Positions 1 through 11,800 of a DNA stretch of 64,000 bases are shown here, one piece after another. Position 1 is the first letter of the stretch. Each line of letters opens with the position of its first letter. Source of the stretch: a virus; the IMG/VR virus record IMGVR_UViG_3300025577_000005, positions 25,432 through 89,431 of that record; one strand, 5' to 3'. Below the pieces are notes generated by a model, which did no database searches, was not told the DNA's origin, and saw nothing but the letters and a program-made list of their open reading frames with translations. The position numbers and the translations under genes were made by a program.

Positions 1-1274
1 TGAGTCCCCAAACATCCAAATTGTGCATAAAGAGCGATTGTTTTTCTTACCTTTGCTACTCCAGTTACATTATTAACTCTCAGTATATTTCCCATTTCAA
101 ATGGGACTGTAGTATTCTTAATGTCTGCAGTATCTCTAGGTTTATCTACATCTACAATAGAAGTAGATACTTTTTCAATATCGTAACCTTGAACATATGC
201 CTTTCCAGGTGATATTTTTAGTACTGCTAAACTTTCTGATGGAATATTTCCTTGATCTGTTGTTTCATTATTGAAAAAAGTTCCATCACTGCCTAATCTA
301 TCATTTAAAGATTCTTCTACATGTAAATCGAATTGATTTATGGTATAGTTGCCAGATTCGTCAAAAGTTCTCTCCGCAAGATAATCACGAATTCTATTAT
401 ACTCAGTTTTGGTTGTAATTTTTTTAACTTTTCCATTTTTTACTCTAAGCAACTCTACAAAATCAGTATCATTTGAATCTGTTAGAGGTCTTTTTGTAAG
501 TGATAAAGATATTTTTAATCTATCAGATCCTGGTGATGCATAATTTGTAAATCCTTTTGCATTATCAAATAAAGATTCATCTTCTTTTGCATTAATAATA
601 GACTCATCAATTTTTAATCCAACTCTATACGATGGAGTATTTGTATAATAATCTAAAATAATTGTCTGCTTTGAAACTTTTACAAAATAACCCCTTATAA
701 AAAATATTCCTTCTCCAATTGACGACGAAGATCCAATGTCGGTTGAATCTGAACTAATTGAAGACGCAAAAGGTGATCCTGCACTTATAGTCGTATTTCC
801 ATAAACAACATTTTCATTTGCTGATAATAATTCTCCATCAATAAACTGCGAAAATTCAAAATTTTCATCCGATTTTAAATATTTTACATATAGAGTTATA
901 TTATCTACTTCATTACTTTCTGACGGAAAAACTACCTTTTGAATTTTGGCAGTAATTCCAGAAACTTGCCCAGATATAGTTTTTCCAACAAAATTCTTAA
1001 TGTATACTGATAAATCAACTCCAAATTGAGTCGTATTCACTTTAACGGAGTAGAATTGTCCGTCGTATCCAATATTTCCAGGAACAACAATCGATCCTTC
1101 TTTAAAAATATGATCCGCAAAATCTTCTACCTGATTTTGAAGTATAGATTGTAAAGTTGTTAGTTCTCTACTCTGAACAGGATATCCCGGTTTAAATAAT
1201 ACTTTTAAAAAATTTTTCGATGCATCAAAATCATCATAATATGGATTAATGTTTAAATTTGTTTTTTGCGACAT
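1..1274 (-). CDS. DUF4815-type virion structural protein (3' end outside window)
   Basis: The reading frame is open from an ATG at 1274 to the window edge, giving about 424 residues of a longer protein. It begins MSQKTNLNINPYYDDFD and continues KVLFKPGYPVQSRELT, which I recognise as the N-terminus of the DUF4815 family. That family is found in tail or fiber-like structural proteins of T4-like cyanophages. The rest is rich in beta-strand-type sequence. It lies 6 bases after the gp8 stop, in the place where T4 has its baseplate-fiber connector genes (gp9-gp12), so attachment to the baseplate rim is a reasonable inference. The C-terminal, possibly receptor-proximal, part cannot be seen. Confidence 0.8.
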   Translation of the reverse strand, partial: MSQKTNLNINPYYDDFDASKNFLKVLFKPGYPVQSRELTTLQSILQNQVEDFADHIFKEGSIVVPGNIGYDGQFYSVKVNTTQFGVDLSVYIKNFVGKTISGQVSGITAKIQKVVFPSESNEVDNITLYVKYLKSDENFEFSQFIDGELLSANENVVYGNTTISAGSPFASSISSDSTDIGSSSSIGEGIFFIRGYFVKVSKQTIILDYYTNTPSYRVGLKIDESIINAKEDESLFDNAKGFTNYASPGSDRLKISLSLTKRPLTDSNDTDFVELLRVKNGKVKKITTKTEYNRIRDYLAERTFDESGNYTINQFDLHVEESLNDRLGSDGTFFNNETTDQGNIPSESLAVLKISPGKAYVQGYDIEKVSTSIVDVDKPRDTADIKNTTVPFEMGNILRVNNVTGVAKVRKTIALYAQFGCLGT

Positions 1275-1280
1275 TTTTCT

Positions 1281-2858
1281 TTAGAATTCCAGAATAATTT
1301 TGATGTCTTCTTTTTGCCTAGAGTCTCTTACAACAAGAGAACGATTGTCAATGTAAATAACATCTCCCGTGTTTTTATTTATCTCAGGATCAGCAACCCC
1401 TCCTGTGAAAGTTACTCCCAAATTAATTACTTTAGATCCAATTGTAGTTGTAATTCCAGTAAAATTTGTATCAACTGCTGCTGTAAAAGTTCCATCAGAA
1501 ATTGTATTTGTTGTTGAGGCAAAACTTACAACATTTGCTTTATTAGTAACATCATTTCTGTCAGTTTGATCTAAAGTATTGCCAAAGTTTAAAGATCTAT
1601 CTTGATAATATTTCAATACATTAGTCTCAGTATCATATGATGCTATATATCCTCTTGCAGTGCCAATTGAAGTAGACTGCTCAATTTTACCTCCAATAGT
1701 TGGACTATCACTAAAATCTGATGTTAATTTAATTGCTCCTAATGATGAATAATCACTCGCATTATAAAGAGACGTAGAATTATATTTTTCTGGATTTTTT
1801 ATAATTCCTACCTGAGCAAATTTAGTATCTGTCGGAAAATCTCTTGTAGAATCATCAAATCTAGAATATGCAAGAACTTTATCCGAACCCAATTCCTCAT
1901 ATATGTTATATCCATGACCTCTTGATGGGGGTATTATTGGAATTAATTTTGCTGGATTTGAAATAGTGTCTGTTGCTCCATGTCCAAAATCAACAATTCC
2001 AAATGTATATCCACTACCACCAGAAACAACTGTTGTTTTAATAATAGTTCCAGATGTATTAACTTCTATGTTTACTTTTGCTCCTGATCCATCACCTTTA
2101 ATATCGTAAGTACCTGCCGTATAAATACCACTTCCACCGTTCTCAATATACACATATTTTATTTGATTATTATTGATATTAGAATCTCCAGAATCTCTTA
2201 CAGACTGAATTTGAAAATTATCTGACGTTAACCAACCACTCGGAAGAACAATATATTCTGTGGAATCAAATTTGATAATATCGGATGGTGATATAGTAAA
2301 CAAATACTTCCAAAGATATCCATCTCCACTTGTTCCTGCAGAAGATACTTCTAAATCTGTAAATGTTGGTTCGTCCTGAGATGTATTTCCATTTAACTTT
2401 GATGCTCCTCCAATATCACCATGAGATCCATTATAGATGCATATATAAACTTTAAAGTCACTATTGACAATATAATAATTACTATCATAAAGTCTTGCAC
2501 TTTGTGAAATGGGTGCTAAATTTGAAACACTATAATCATGACGATACATTTCATATCTATTATTTGAAACCCAATTAACTTTTTTTACAACTCTTCTAAT
2601 ATTTGAACTATTTAATTTTTTTCCAAATAATGCGGTATTTCTATAATGACTCAAATACTGTTGATTATCAATTGGACTTGGAGGGTTTGATGGGATATTT
2701 CCCCATGACGAAGTTCTGCCAAATCCTACAGGAGTGGATGTTGTTCCGGGATTTGAAAGTCCTAAAAATACATAATAATTATTGTCGGCACTTAAGACAG
2801 ACTCTACAAAATTATTAGCATTAGCAATTCTAAATTGATCTGTTACTATAGCAGACAT
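1281..2858 (-). CDS. gp8: Baseplate wedge protein gp8
   Basis: A 525-residue protein with features of T4 gp8, a wedge subunit on the baseplate rim. It starts MSAIVTDQFRIANANNFVES. It has an internal GDGYLWKYLFTISPSD followed by TEYIVLPSGW, and ends VIYIDNRSLVVRD then KEDIKIILEF. T4 gp8, from memory, has GDGYVWEYLF, EYIVVP and MIYMENR...INILF in the same order. It is longer than T4 gp8 (334 residues) because of a middle insertion containing a GGSGYT motif. I chose the ATG at 2858; an upstream in-frame TTG at 2867 would add three residues. A TATAAATA late-promoter motif lies 20 bases upstream. It follows the giant gene in the order 25-6-giant-8. Confidence 0.88.
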   Translation of the reverse strand: MSAIVTDQFRIANANNFVESVLSADNNYYVFLGLSNPGTTSTPVGFGRTSSWGNIPSNPPSPIDNQQYLSHYRNTALFGKKLNSSNIRRVVKKVNWVSNNRYEMYRHDYSVSNLAPISQSARLYDSNYYIVNSDFKVYICIYNGSHGDIGGASKLNGNTSQDEPTFTDLEVSSAGTSGDGYLWKYLFTISPSDIIKFDSTEYIVLPSGWLTSDNFQIQSVRDSGDSNINNNQIKYVYIENGGSGIYTAGTYDIKGDGSGAKVNIEVNTSGTIIKTTVVSGGSGYTFGIVDFGHGATDTISNPAKLIPIIPPSRGHGYNIYEELGSDKVLAYSRFDDSTRDFPTDTKFAQVGIIKNPEKYNSTSLYNASDYSSLGAIKLTSDFSDSPTIGGKIEQSTSIGTARGYIASYDTETNVLKYYQDRSLNFGNTLDQTDRNDVTNKANVVSFASTTNTISDGTFTAAVDTNFTGITTTIGSKVINLGVTFTGGVADPEINKNTGDVIYIDNRSLVVRDSRQKEDIKIILEF

Positions 2859-2877
2859 ATTACACAATTTTTTTAAA

Positions 2878-2885
2878 TATTTATA
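2878..2885 (-). promoter_or_regulatory. T4-type late promoter (TATAAATA) before gp8
   Basis: The minus strand reads TATAAATA exactly, the T4 late-promoter -10 element recognised by the gp55-type sigma factor. It lies 20 bases before the gp8 start codon, in the short gap after the giant gene. It would let gp8 and the DUF4815 gene be transcribed independently of the giant gene. Confidence 0.75.
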
Positions 2886-2889
2886 TGGG

Positions 2890-5800
2890 TTAATTATCTT
2901 TTGTGTCGGGAAGTGCTCCTGTCAATCTAATACCTTCACCTCTTCTCTGAATTGTTGGGAAAGTTGACAATCCAACATCAACAGTTTTTCCGGAAACCCC
3001 AATAGAAATTGGAGCAGAAGATCTGGTAATTGTAGTAAATAATCCCCAAGAAAATTCACCAACATAATCTCCATCAGTGGAAAGTCCTGTTATATCAGTT
3101 CCAGAGTCTATATTGCAAGTAACGATACCAACAAAATCACCAGAACGGCTCAATTGGTTGATATAGTAAATATTATCTAAGAATGTAGTTCCAATACCAA
3201 CTACAGCAGTATTTGAACTATCCACCGATGTAACACCAAATCCAATCATAGTGTCCTTAACAAATATTGGATACCCAACTTCTAGATCATTTCCAAAATT
3301 TGTTGTTCCCATATCGAGGAAAAACTTAAGTGCTAGTGGATGTCCACCAGATCCGGAAGTAGTTCCTATTCCCGTTATAATTCCAGAAAATCCTTTAATA
3401 AATTTAATTTGATTGAGATTTTCAATATTTGAATCTGGTAAAGGTGTGATTGTTATGGGATTTGTAGTATATCCAAATCCAGGATTTGTTATTGTAGTTC
3501 CAGTAATTACTCCATCAGTGACTGTTCCTGTAGCTTGAGCAGTAGTTCCAATACCAACACCAATTTGGAGTGGTGATTGGAACTTGATATTCACTGTCGA
3601 TCCTACATATCCACTTCCACCATCTACAATTGTGAGTGAGGAAATTTTCCCACCACCAACGGATGCAGTGATATTAGCAGGGGAAGGATCTACTTTACCA
3701 TCAACAATAATGCCTGCTACATTGTTATATGGGCCAGGAGCAGTTAAATCATAACCAAAATTACTTATATTATCAACAAAAATTCTGGAATCAGAAGTTG
3801 TAATATCTTTAATAATTTTTGCGGTTGGATAAATTTGAGCAATCGTAGATTGTCTTGTCTTGTAAACAAACTCTCCATTAATTACTCTATCAGTTTTTTG
3901 TTTTGTCCATGACATTGGTTTATGATTAACTTGATCAATACCTTGATCTACATACAAACTTGTCTCAAATTTGTCTGAAAAAGATATATCAAAAATTGTT
4001 CTTTGATCTTGAGTAATGGTTTCTATAATAGAATCATTTTTGAATACTTTAACATCATCACCCTTTTCTAATGTTGGAAGGACATTATTTACCTGTATGT
4101 CATCTATACCTCTAGTTCCTCTATAGTAGAAAATATCAATTTGATCTTCTGGTTTTGGTGGAACAGTAAATGCGAATGAAGTGCCCCCATCAAATACATA
4201 AGCAACACCAGGATCTTGAATGACACCATTCATAATAACGATCAATACATTTTGGAGTTCTATTACAGAATTTTCAGGTTTTTCGAAACTCAATATTGAT
4301 CCATTATATTTAAGTGGAAATCTTATTCTAACTCCATCTTGAAAATTCTTAACAGAATCAATATAATCAAGTTCTCCAAATTGCCATGAACCAAAATTAT
4401 CACTAAAAGTTTCTAATACTGTAAACTCATATTCCGAAATAGGAGATGTTAAATTTTTATCAACAACAAGTCCGACTGGTTTGAATACATCACCTTTTTT
4501 AAATGAATATCCAGATCTTGTTATAGAGAAATTTTTAACTTCAAAATAAGTTGATCCAATACCTGTTACAGAACTTTCATTAACATCAATATTCAATAAC
4601 AATCCAATTCCAGTATCAGTCGTTGCTCCAACACCGACTCTAGAAACACCCACCACTTCAAGATTTTCATATGTTGGTTCGGAAACAAATATTTCTGGAT
4701 TATTATATCCAGTTCCTCCAGCACTAACATTAAATGATAATGTTCCACCAGCACCAACAGATGCTGTTATTACAGCAACATCTCCAATATGATTATCTTC
4801 ATGAACACTTATCCCAATCGATACTATTCCATTATATCCAGAACCATTATTATCAGAAATTCCAAGTCCAACAGATACAATTGAACCACCAGCACCAACG
4901 ACAGCAGTTACTGCTGCACCAGCAAGAGGTGCGTATCCAAGTCCTCCAGTTGATCCTAAAGAAACAATAAGTCCTCCTCTAGGAATTTGATTTTGATTTA
5001 TATCAGATTCAGAAACCAAAATACTATTAGGATTAATTACATCTGTTCTAATACCACTGAATATAATAGATGATATTCCTGTAGGTGATGTTTGTTCAAT
5101 AATACGGAAATTATTTTCTGGATTATTTTCAGTTGTTGGGGTTTGAAATATTCCATTAATAAATACGAGTCCATTTCCACCAATTGTTCCGACACCACTA
5201 GTATTTGCCCCACCAACAGTGAGTGTAAATGTTCTACCAATTCCATTGAATCCATCAGAAATGTCATCATAAACTTCATTTGTAGTATAATCCTTCCTAA
5301 GAAATACTCTACCAGTAAAGTCTGATGTTTCAAATATTAAATTGTTATTAGTTCTCGTAATATTAGAATTTCCTCTAGGTGCTTTTGTAAAGAAAATACT
5401 ATCATCAACAATATTATAAGATCCTTTGTAAATTCTAGATGATGTACCGTCTGTATGAGATGTTGCAGATGATCCAACAAATCCTCTCTCAACTTCTACT
5501 AGTTTTTGGGATCCTATATTTGTTATTGGTCCAATGTTTGAAGTTCCGAAACCAACATTGATAACTTTCATATATTCATTATCAATTCTCAATATATCGA
5601 GAGGAGATATGGTAGAAATGCCACTTAAAGCAAAAATAGTTGCTCCTATTGAAATGCTTCCACCATTTCCAGATAAATCTTGTGAAATTTTAGTGAAAGC
5701 AATTGGATACTGAACAATATTATCTATAGTGACGATAGCTTTTTCATTTTTCTTTGCCATCGCAAATACGTGAGCATTTCCTTCACCTACAGATGTAAAT

Positions 5801-8800
5801 GTAACTGCCGATCCTGCTTTAGTTGTTGATATCGAAAAACTATCATCAGTATTAACAATCGCAAAAACTTGTGAAGGAAGTTCTTCATTTATAGAACCAT
5901 TTTTATACATCATTGGAGTTGATCCAATACCGATAAAAGTTGATTTTGGAGTGTATATCAATTCTTCATTGTTACTAAAGAAATGACTATCGATTGAAAA
6001 TTTGCCCGTTGATAGATCGAGAGTATCACTATCTGATGGATTAAACGATTTTGCAAAAATTGGAGTAGTATTTGATTTCAATACAAAATCATTCTTATTG
6101 ATTCTACTTCCATTAATTGCTAGATATGAGGAAGTATTTACAGTTTCAATAGAGTTTCCATATAAAAGATTTGGTGCCTGATTAATAAGATCAACCGTAG
6201 TATATAAACATTCACTAAAAGAATTAATTTTTATATCTCCAGTAAAGTTAGAATCTGGATAAAACTTAACTAAAACATCATCTCCGGAATATTCTCCTCC
6301 AAAAGTTCCTACTCCTAGTGGAGTGGACTCTCCACTTGTACTTCCTATTGATAGTAATGAATATTGTTGAATGTAAATATCAGTAGTATCTTGAACCATC
6401 ATAATTTGATGGATTGATTTTGTAGATCCAATACTAACTTCAACTAAAGATCTTGCAGAATCAAAAATGTTTTTATCTAAAATTAGGAACGAGGTAGAAA
6501 CACCAGAAGTTGTTGCAGAAAAACCTGATTCATAAATTGCAGATCTTTCATTACCTGCAGGTTGATTTGGTAAAACGTATCTAAAGGTTCCAACACCAAC
6601 AGAAGTTGTTCCAAATCCAACTATACGTGTATTAATAATTACATCTTCATCAGTATCATTAGAATACTTTAAATTAAATAATCCTGATCCAGAATCTATA
6701 TCTGCTTCGAAAGATCCTATAAGATTACTTGATCTTGAAAAATCTTCCGTATCAAAATAGAATTCTGAAATATTTGTATCAGTTCCGTCATGAGTTACAT
6801 ATAATTCAACAAAGTTCATTTCATTAGTAACTTCTTTATAAACCTGTGCATTAACATGGAAAGAGGTAAACTTGTCAGTTGAGACTCCAATAATATTAGT
6901 TGTATTACCCGTAAGGGACACTTGACTGCGAGAAGTTAAATCAACAAACCCTATTGATATTGTGCCTACTCCAGTAATTTGGTTATTAAATTTTTTGTCA
7001 ATATACTTAATATCATATTCAGTATTGTAAGGATCTTTGGGAGTGAATCTCAAATACTTATCATCAAATTCATCAATTTCTATCGAAAAATCACCATATT
7101 GTTCTCCAACTATTGTAGTAAATCCCGATCCTACATTAACTAAAGATTGTTTTTCTAAAATAGCAATATTATTATTAACTGAATTATTTAAAAATATTAA
7201 ACTTGTTAACTGTATTTCATTTTTACCACTTATATCGGAAACTTTAAATAGGTAATTATTATAAGAATTTCCATCATTAATCTTTAATATGTTTTTATAT
7301 GTAAAAGGTTCATCTTCAAAATTGGAGAATTGATTTGAAATATCATCTATCTTCAAAACAATATTGGATATAGATTCTTGATAATTTGTGAGTCTTTTAT
7401 TTTTTAATTTTAAGAATTTTGATTTATTTTGTAAAATATCTACATCTGTCACAAAAGCAAAATTATTAACTGTATCAACTCTTTTTTCATCAATATAATT
7501 TCTTATAATAGTTGTTGAATCGGAAAAACTAGTAATTCCAACTTTTTCATCTCCATCAGAAATAATCTCCGTATCTGAGAAATTTTTAATGCCAACAGAA
7601 TGAACTAAACTATTAATAGGTGTTCTAATATCATTCCATTGTTGTTTACTCTTAATAGAGTATGAAAGATTTTGATAGTAATCATTATCTTCAAGAACTT
7701 GGACACTTTCACTCAATTTTCCAGTTTCATTTTCCCAACCTTCAGATATTCTATTAGAAAATTTAATATCAAAAATTCCATCATAATTTACTAAGGATTC
7801 TATAGTAGCAACATTTCCTGTAGATTTGCCTACAATTACTTCATTAGAGGAAAGATTGTAAGAACCAAATACTTTGAGTGATCCGGAACTGTCGTAACCA
7901 ATAACCTCAAGATCTCTTTCGATACCATTGGATAATAATTTTTCACCAACTTCAAATTCCGATGGAGATAATGAAATTAAAAAAGTTGGATAATTTGTTT
8001 TGGATATAATAGTTCCAAATGAATCTTGAATTGTTTTTGCAATTCCTGTATTTGTTCCTAATCCAGAAATATTAACTGTAACCTGATCATCATTTATTCC
8101 AGGTGTAAATTTATTTTCATATTTCGTTACTTCAAAAAACTTATATCCATAATCACTGGAATTAAATCCATCTCCGGTAACACTAAACTTTTCAATTCCC
8201 TCTATAAAAACTTTTTCGCCTGAAGTAAAAACATCTGTAGAGAACCCTGCAAGTGGTGTTGTTATAATACATGTAAAAATGCCAGTATTTGATGATTGAA
8301 CTTCTTTAATACTAACTCCATTAGTATTATCAACAGTAAAAAGTTCTGCCGATTGATCGGATATTCCTTTGGGTAAAATATCAACAATTAAACTGGTGAT
8401 TGAACTGCCAGTAATTTCTGGTATTATTAATCCACTATTCAATTCTGTTCTTGTATCATTATCTACAACAACAATTTGTGGTGGTGAAGTATATCCAGCA
8501 CCCCCAGAAGTTATTGTCACAATACCAATTGTATTCGAATCTTTTAATTTAATTTTTGGAGATATAGAAACGTGTGGTCTTAAAGTTATATCCGAAGAAT
8601 ATTCAAAGTTTTCATTAATTATTCTTGTTTCTTCAATTTTTCCAATAGTATCAGAATTTAAAGAAACAGATAAATTTGTTCCACTTATTGTGTTTACATT
8701 TGAAAGTGATGGTAATTTTTTATATTCAGATCCACTAGATATAATATTAATTTTATTTACTGGACCAGAAGATGATGTTGAAGTTGTTGTATATTCTAAA

Positions 8801-11800
8801 TTATCGCATTCTGAAGAAATATAATTTAATTTTTCTGGAGATTCTTGTAAAGAAATTTGAAAGCTAGTTGATCCTATACCAAAAACATCATAAGTTTGAT
8901 TATAAACACTATCGATAAATAAAATTTCGGAGAAATTATTTACATTTCTATCAGAGGAACTTATATATCCAGATTTTTCTAAAGAATAATAAAGTCTTTC
9001 TGGCAATCCGGAACTATAATTAATGGTGAATGAAGCATTGGTTGATATTCCTATTGTTCCAACACCAACTGTACTAAAAGTTTCTGTAGAACCTGTTGAT
9101 ATAAACTCACTATTAAAATCTTGATCGTAATAAAGTTTAAACTCATATCCAGATAAAGAAGAATCCGATAAATCAAATACTAAATTATTATTTGCAATTG
9201 TTTGTATTTGTGGATTAATTGGTGATATTGATTGTGAAGGTCCTCCTGTAGAAGCAAAACTTACGACTATTGGAGGATTTTTTTGTGAATTAATATAAGT
9301 TTCACAGAATTTTATAGTATTTTCGTCAGTTTTATAAATGTAGTATTCTCTCTCAGTATTACCATCTTCGTAAAAAACTTTATCTCCTGTTATTAATCCA
9401 TGTTCCGAAATAGTAATTTGATTAGTTATAGTATTGATTCCTGTAGAGTTAAACCCAATAGGATTAATCACAATACTATCAATTTTGGATTTGTAAATAA
9501 CATTAACTGCTATTGAAGTTCCAATACCCACTGAAAGGTTTGGTTTCACATTCATAGTGATTGAATCACCCTTAACTAATCCATGCGAATAAGAAGTTGA
9601 TATTGAAACAGTTGAGGTAATTTTCTCAATTTTTCCAAGTTTTTGTATGTTATTAGTATCGAAATAATAATTATCAACATTATCACCTCCTGTTATGAAG
9701 AAAACTTCATCGGAAGTGAGAGAAGTTTTTATCCCAATAGTGCTTGGAGACTTATTGACAGCATATACTGGTTCTGTTGTTGGAAGATTAAATGGGGTTC
9801 CTGTAGGAGATGTTGAAATTGAAATTGCATTATTGCCATTTTGACTAAATGTAAGTTTTTGATTAGTTTGAAGAAAATGATCTTTAATACTAATTCTTTG
9901 TGTAGGAATAGATCCTGATATTACCTCCTGACCAAAAGAATATGATACATTATGGCCAGTTCCTGCTGTTGTACCAAAACCAACCGATTCTTGTGGATTG
10001 AAGTACATTCTATTATTAACTTTAGACTCAAAATAATCTACGTTTTGATCAATTGTAAATGTTTTTGATTTAAATGATACTGCTGTTCCAACGGTATGTG
10101 CAATCCCAGAATTACCTCTTTTTACTCTAAAAATACTTTTATCTGAATATATGTTTAAAACTTCCAAAGTTTCAGTTCCAATTCCAATACTACTACCAGC
10201 AGAAACTCCTGCAGGAATCTGTGATACATATATTTCTGTTGTAGCTGCTCCGGAAGATGCAACTTCTGCCGTTAATCCTGCATTTGAAATAAATGGAATA
10301 TTAACTTTAAAGGAATCATTCAATACAGAAAGATTTGAAGTACTAAATCCAGATATTAAAACATTATCATTGTTTGACAACGTATGAAAAGGAGAAATTG
10401 TTATATTTACTTTATTATCTCCACTCCAAGTAAATACGGCATCATTATAAACTTCATGTAAAGTATCAATTTTATCAACTTTTCTTCCTTTTAAAGATGA
10501 AACATTGGCATAAATTCCTCCACCGTCAGTATTATCATTATTGAATTTTAATAAATCGTTTACTTTATAATTATCTCCATTATTAATAACAGAAATATTG
10601 GAAACTGATCCTTTACTAATAGATTCAACTATTACTCTTTGTTTTTTAATTGCATCATTTTCAATAATAAAATCATTACTAGCGTTCTTTTCTAAAATTT
10701 TATACCCTAAAGTATTTCTAGAAAGAGATGAATTATTAAAATCAAATTTTTGATCTAAACTTTGATTTTCATCAATAGTATTTGATCTAAAAGAATCTCC
10801 AATAAAATATGGGAATTGTGGTTCTCCTGTAATTCCATCTACAATTGCATGGTATGCATAAACACCATTTGGAAAATCTTCTGTCTTTGCAAATCTTCCA
10901 TTATTTTTGTCTAAATCTCCATTTTGATTATTATAAACATAATCTTCGACAAAAAATCCTAAAGGAAAATCAGATATAGATGGTCTGTCATAAACATTGG
11001 ATATATTTGTAGTATAACCAGATGTCATGGTTTTAATACCAGAACTTACATTCTCCGGATCTACAGATGAATATGGTCCGTAAATAGGATTCCCATCATA
11101 TGCCCATCCAATAATGTTAGACAAAGTTGTACCAGTGTCATTAAATGAGGATTGTAAATCTCCAAAATATGCAGTTACTGAGTATGATAATTCATCATTT
11201 ATATCTTTTAATATTTCAGTTTGTTGTGTAGGTAATTTTTGAACTTGATTAACTGTAAGTTCTCTTATAGATGCGTCTAAAATTTCATTATTACCAGAAG
11301 AGATGACTTTAATTACAGTAGAAGTAGAATATCCTATTCCTGCATTAATAATCTTAATATCAGTAATTTTTTTATCAGAAATTACTGCTCTTAATTTGGC
11401 ACCACTTCCCGATTCAGTTGGATCAGAAACAATCAAATCTGGAATTGAAGAATATTCAAGTCCTCCAAATTGTATATTTGTTTCATTGATAGATCCATTA
11501 ACTATGATAGGAGTTATTTGAGCATCTCTACCAGTTTTAACCGTTAGAGAAGGTTTTTTCTCAAAATTGAGAATATTTGATCCATATCCAGTTCCTGGTT
11601 CATAAACGTAAATTTGTTCTATAGATCCTTTAACAACTGGTGTTGCTTCTATGGATTGAATTTGTGTCGATGTCCCGATACCAACTGCAGTAAACTCAAT
11701 ATTTGCTCTTATGTTTGGATATTTAAACTCTTGGAAACCATTTCCAGTACTATCCAGTTCTTCATAATTTTGTGTTTCATAATTCGTAATATTTGTTCCT

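Noticed and set aside
2859-2867. Three-residue extension of gp8 from an alternative TTG start
   Set aside because: The ATG at 2858 fits T4 gp8 and the spacing from the late promoter better.
4734-4970. Plus-strand Gln/His-rich frame
   Set aside because: Low-complexity composition is produced by the complementary codons of the giant protein's Gly/Val repeats.
5037-5333. Second minus-strand frame within the giant gene
   Set aside because: Entirely inside the giant frame with no start signal; no recognisable motif.
8369-8824. Plus-strand 151-residue open frame within the giant gene
   Set aside because: It mirrors the minus-strand giant protein, has no promoter or ribosome-binding site, and its hydrophobic strings are the antisense of Ser/Asn/Thr-rich repeats.
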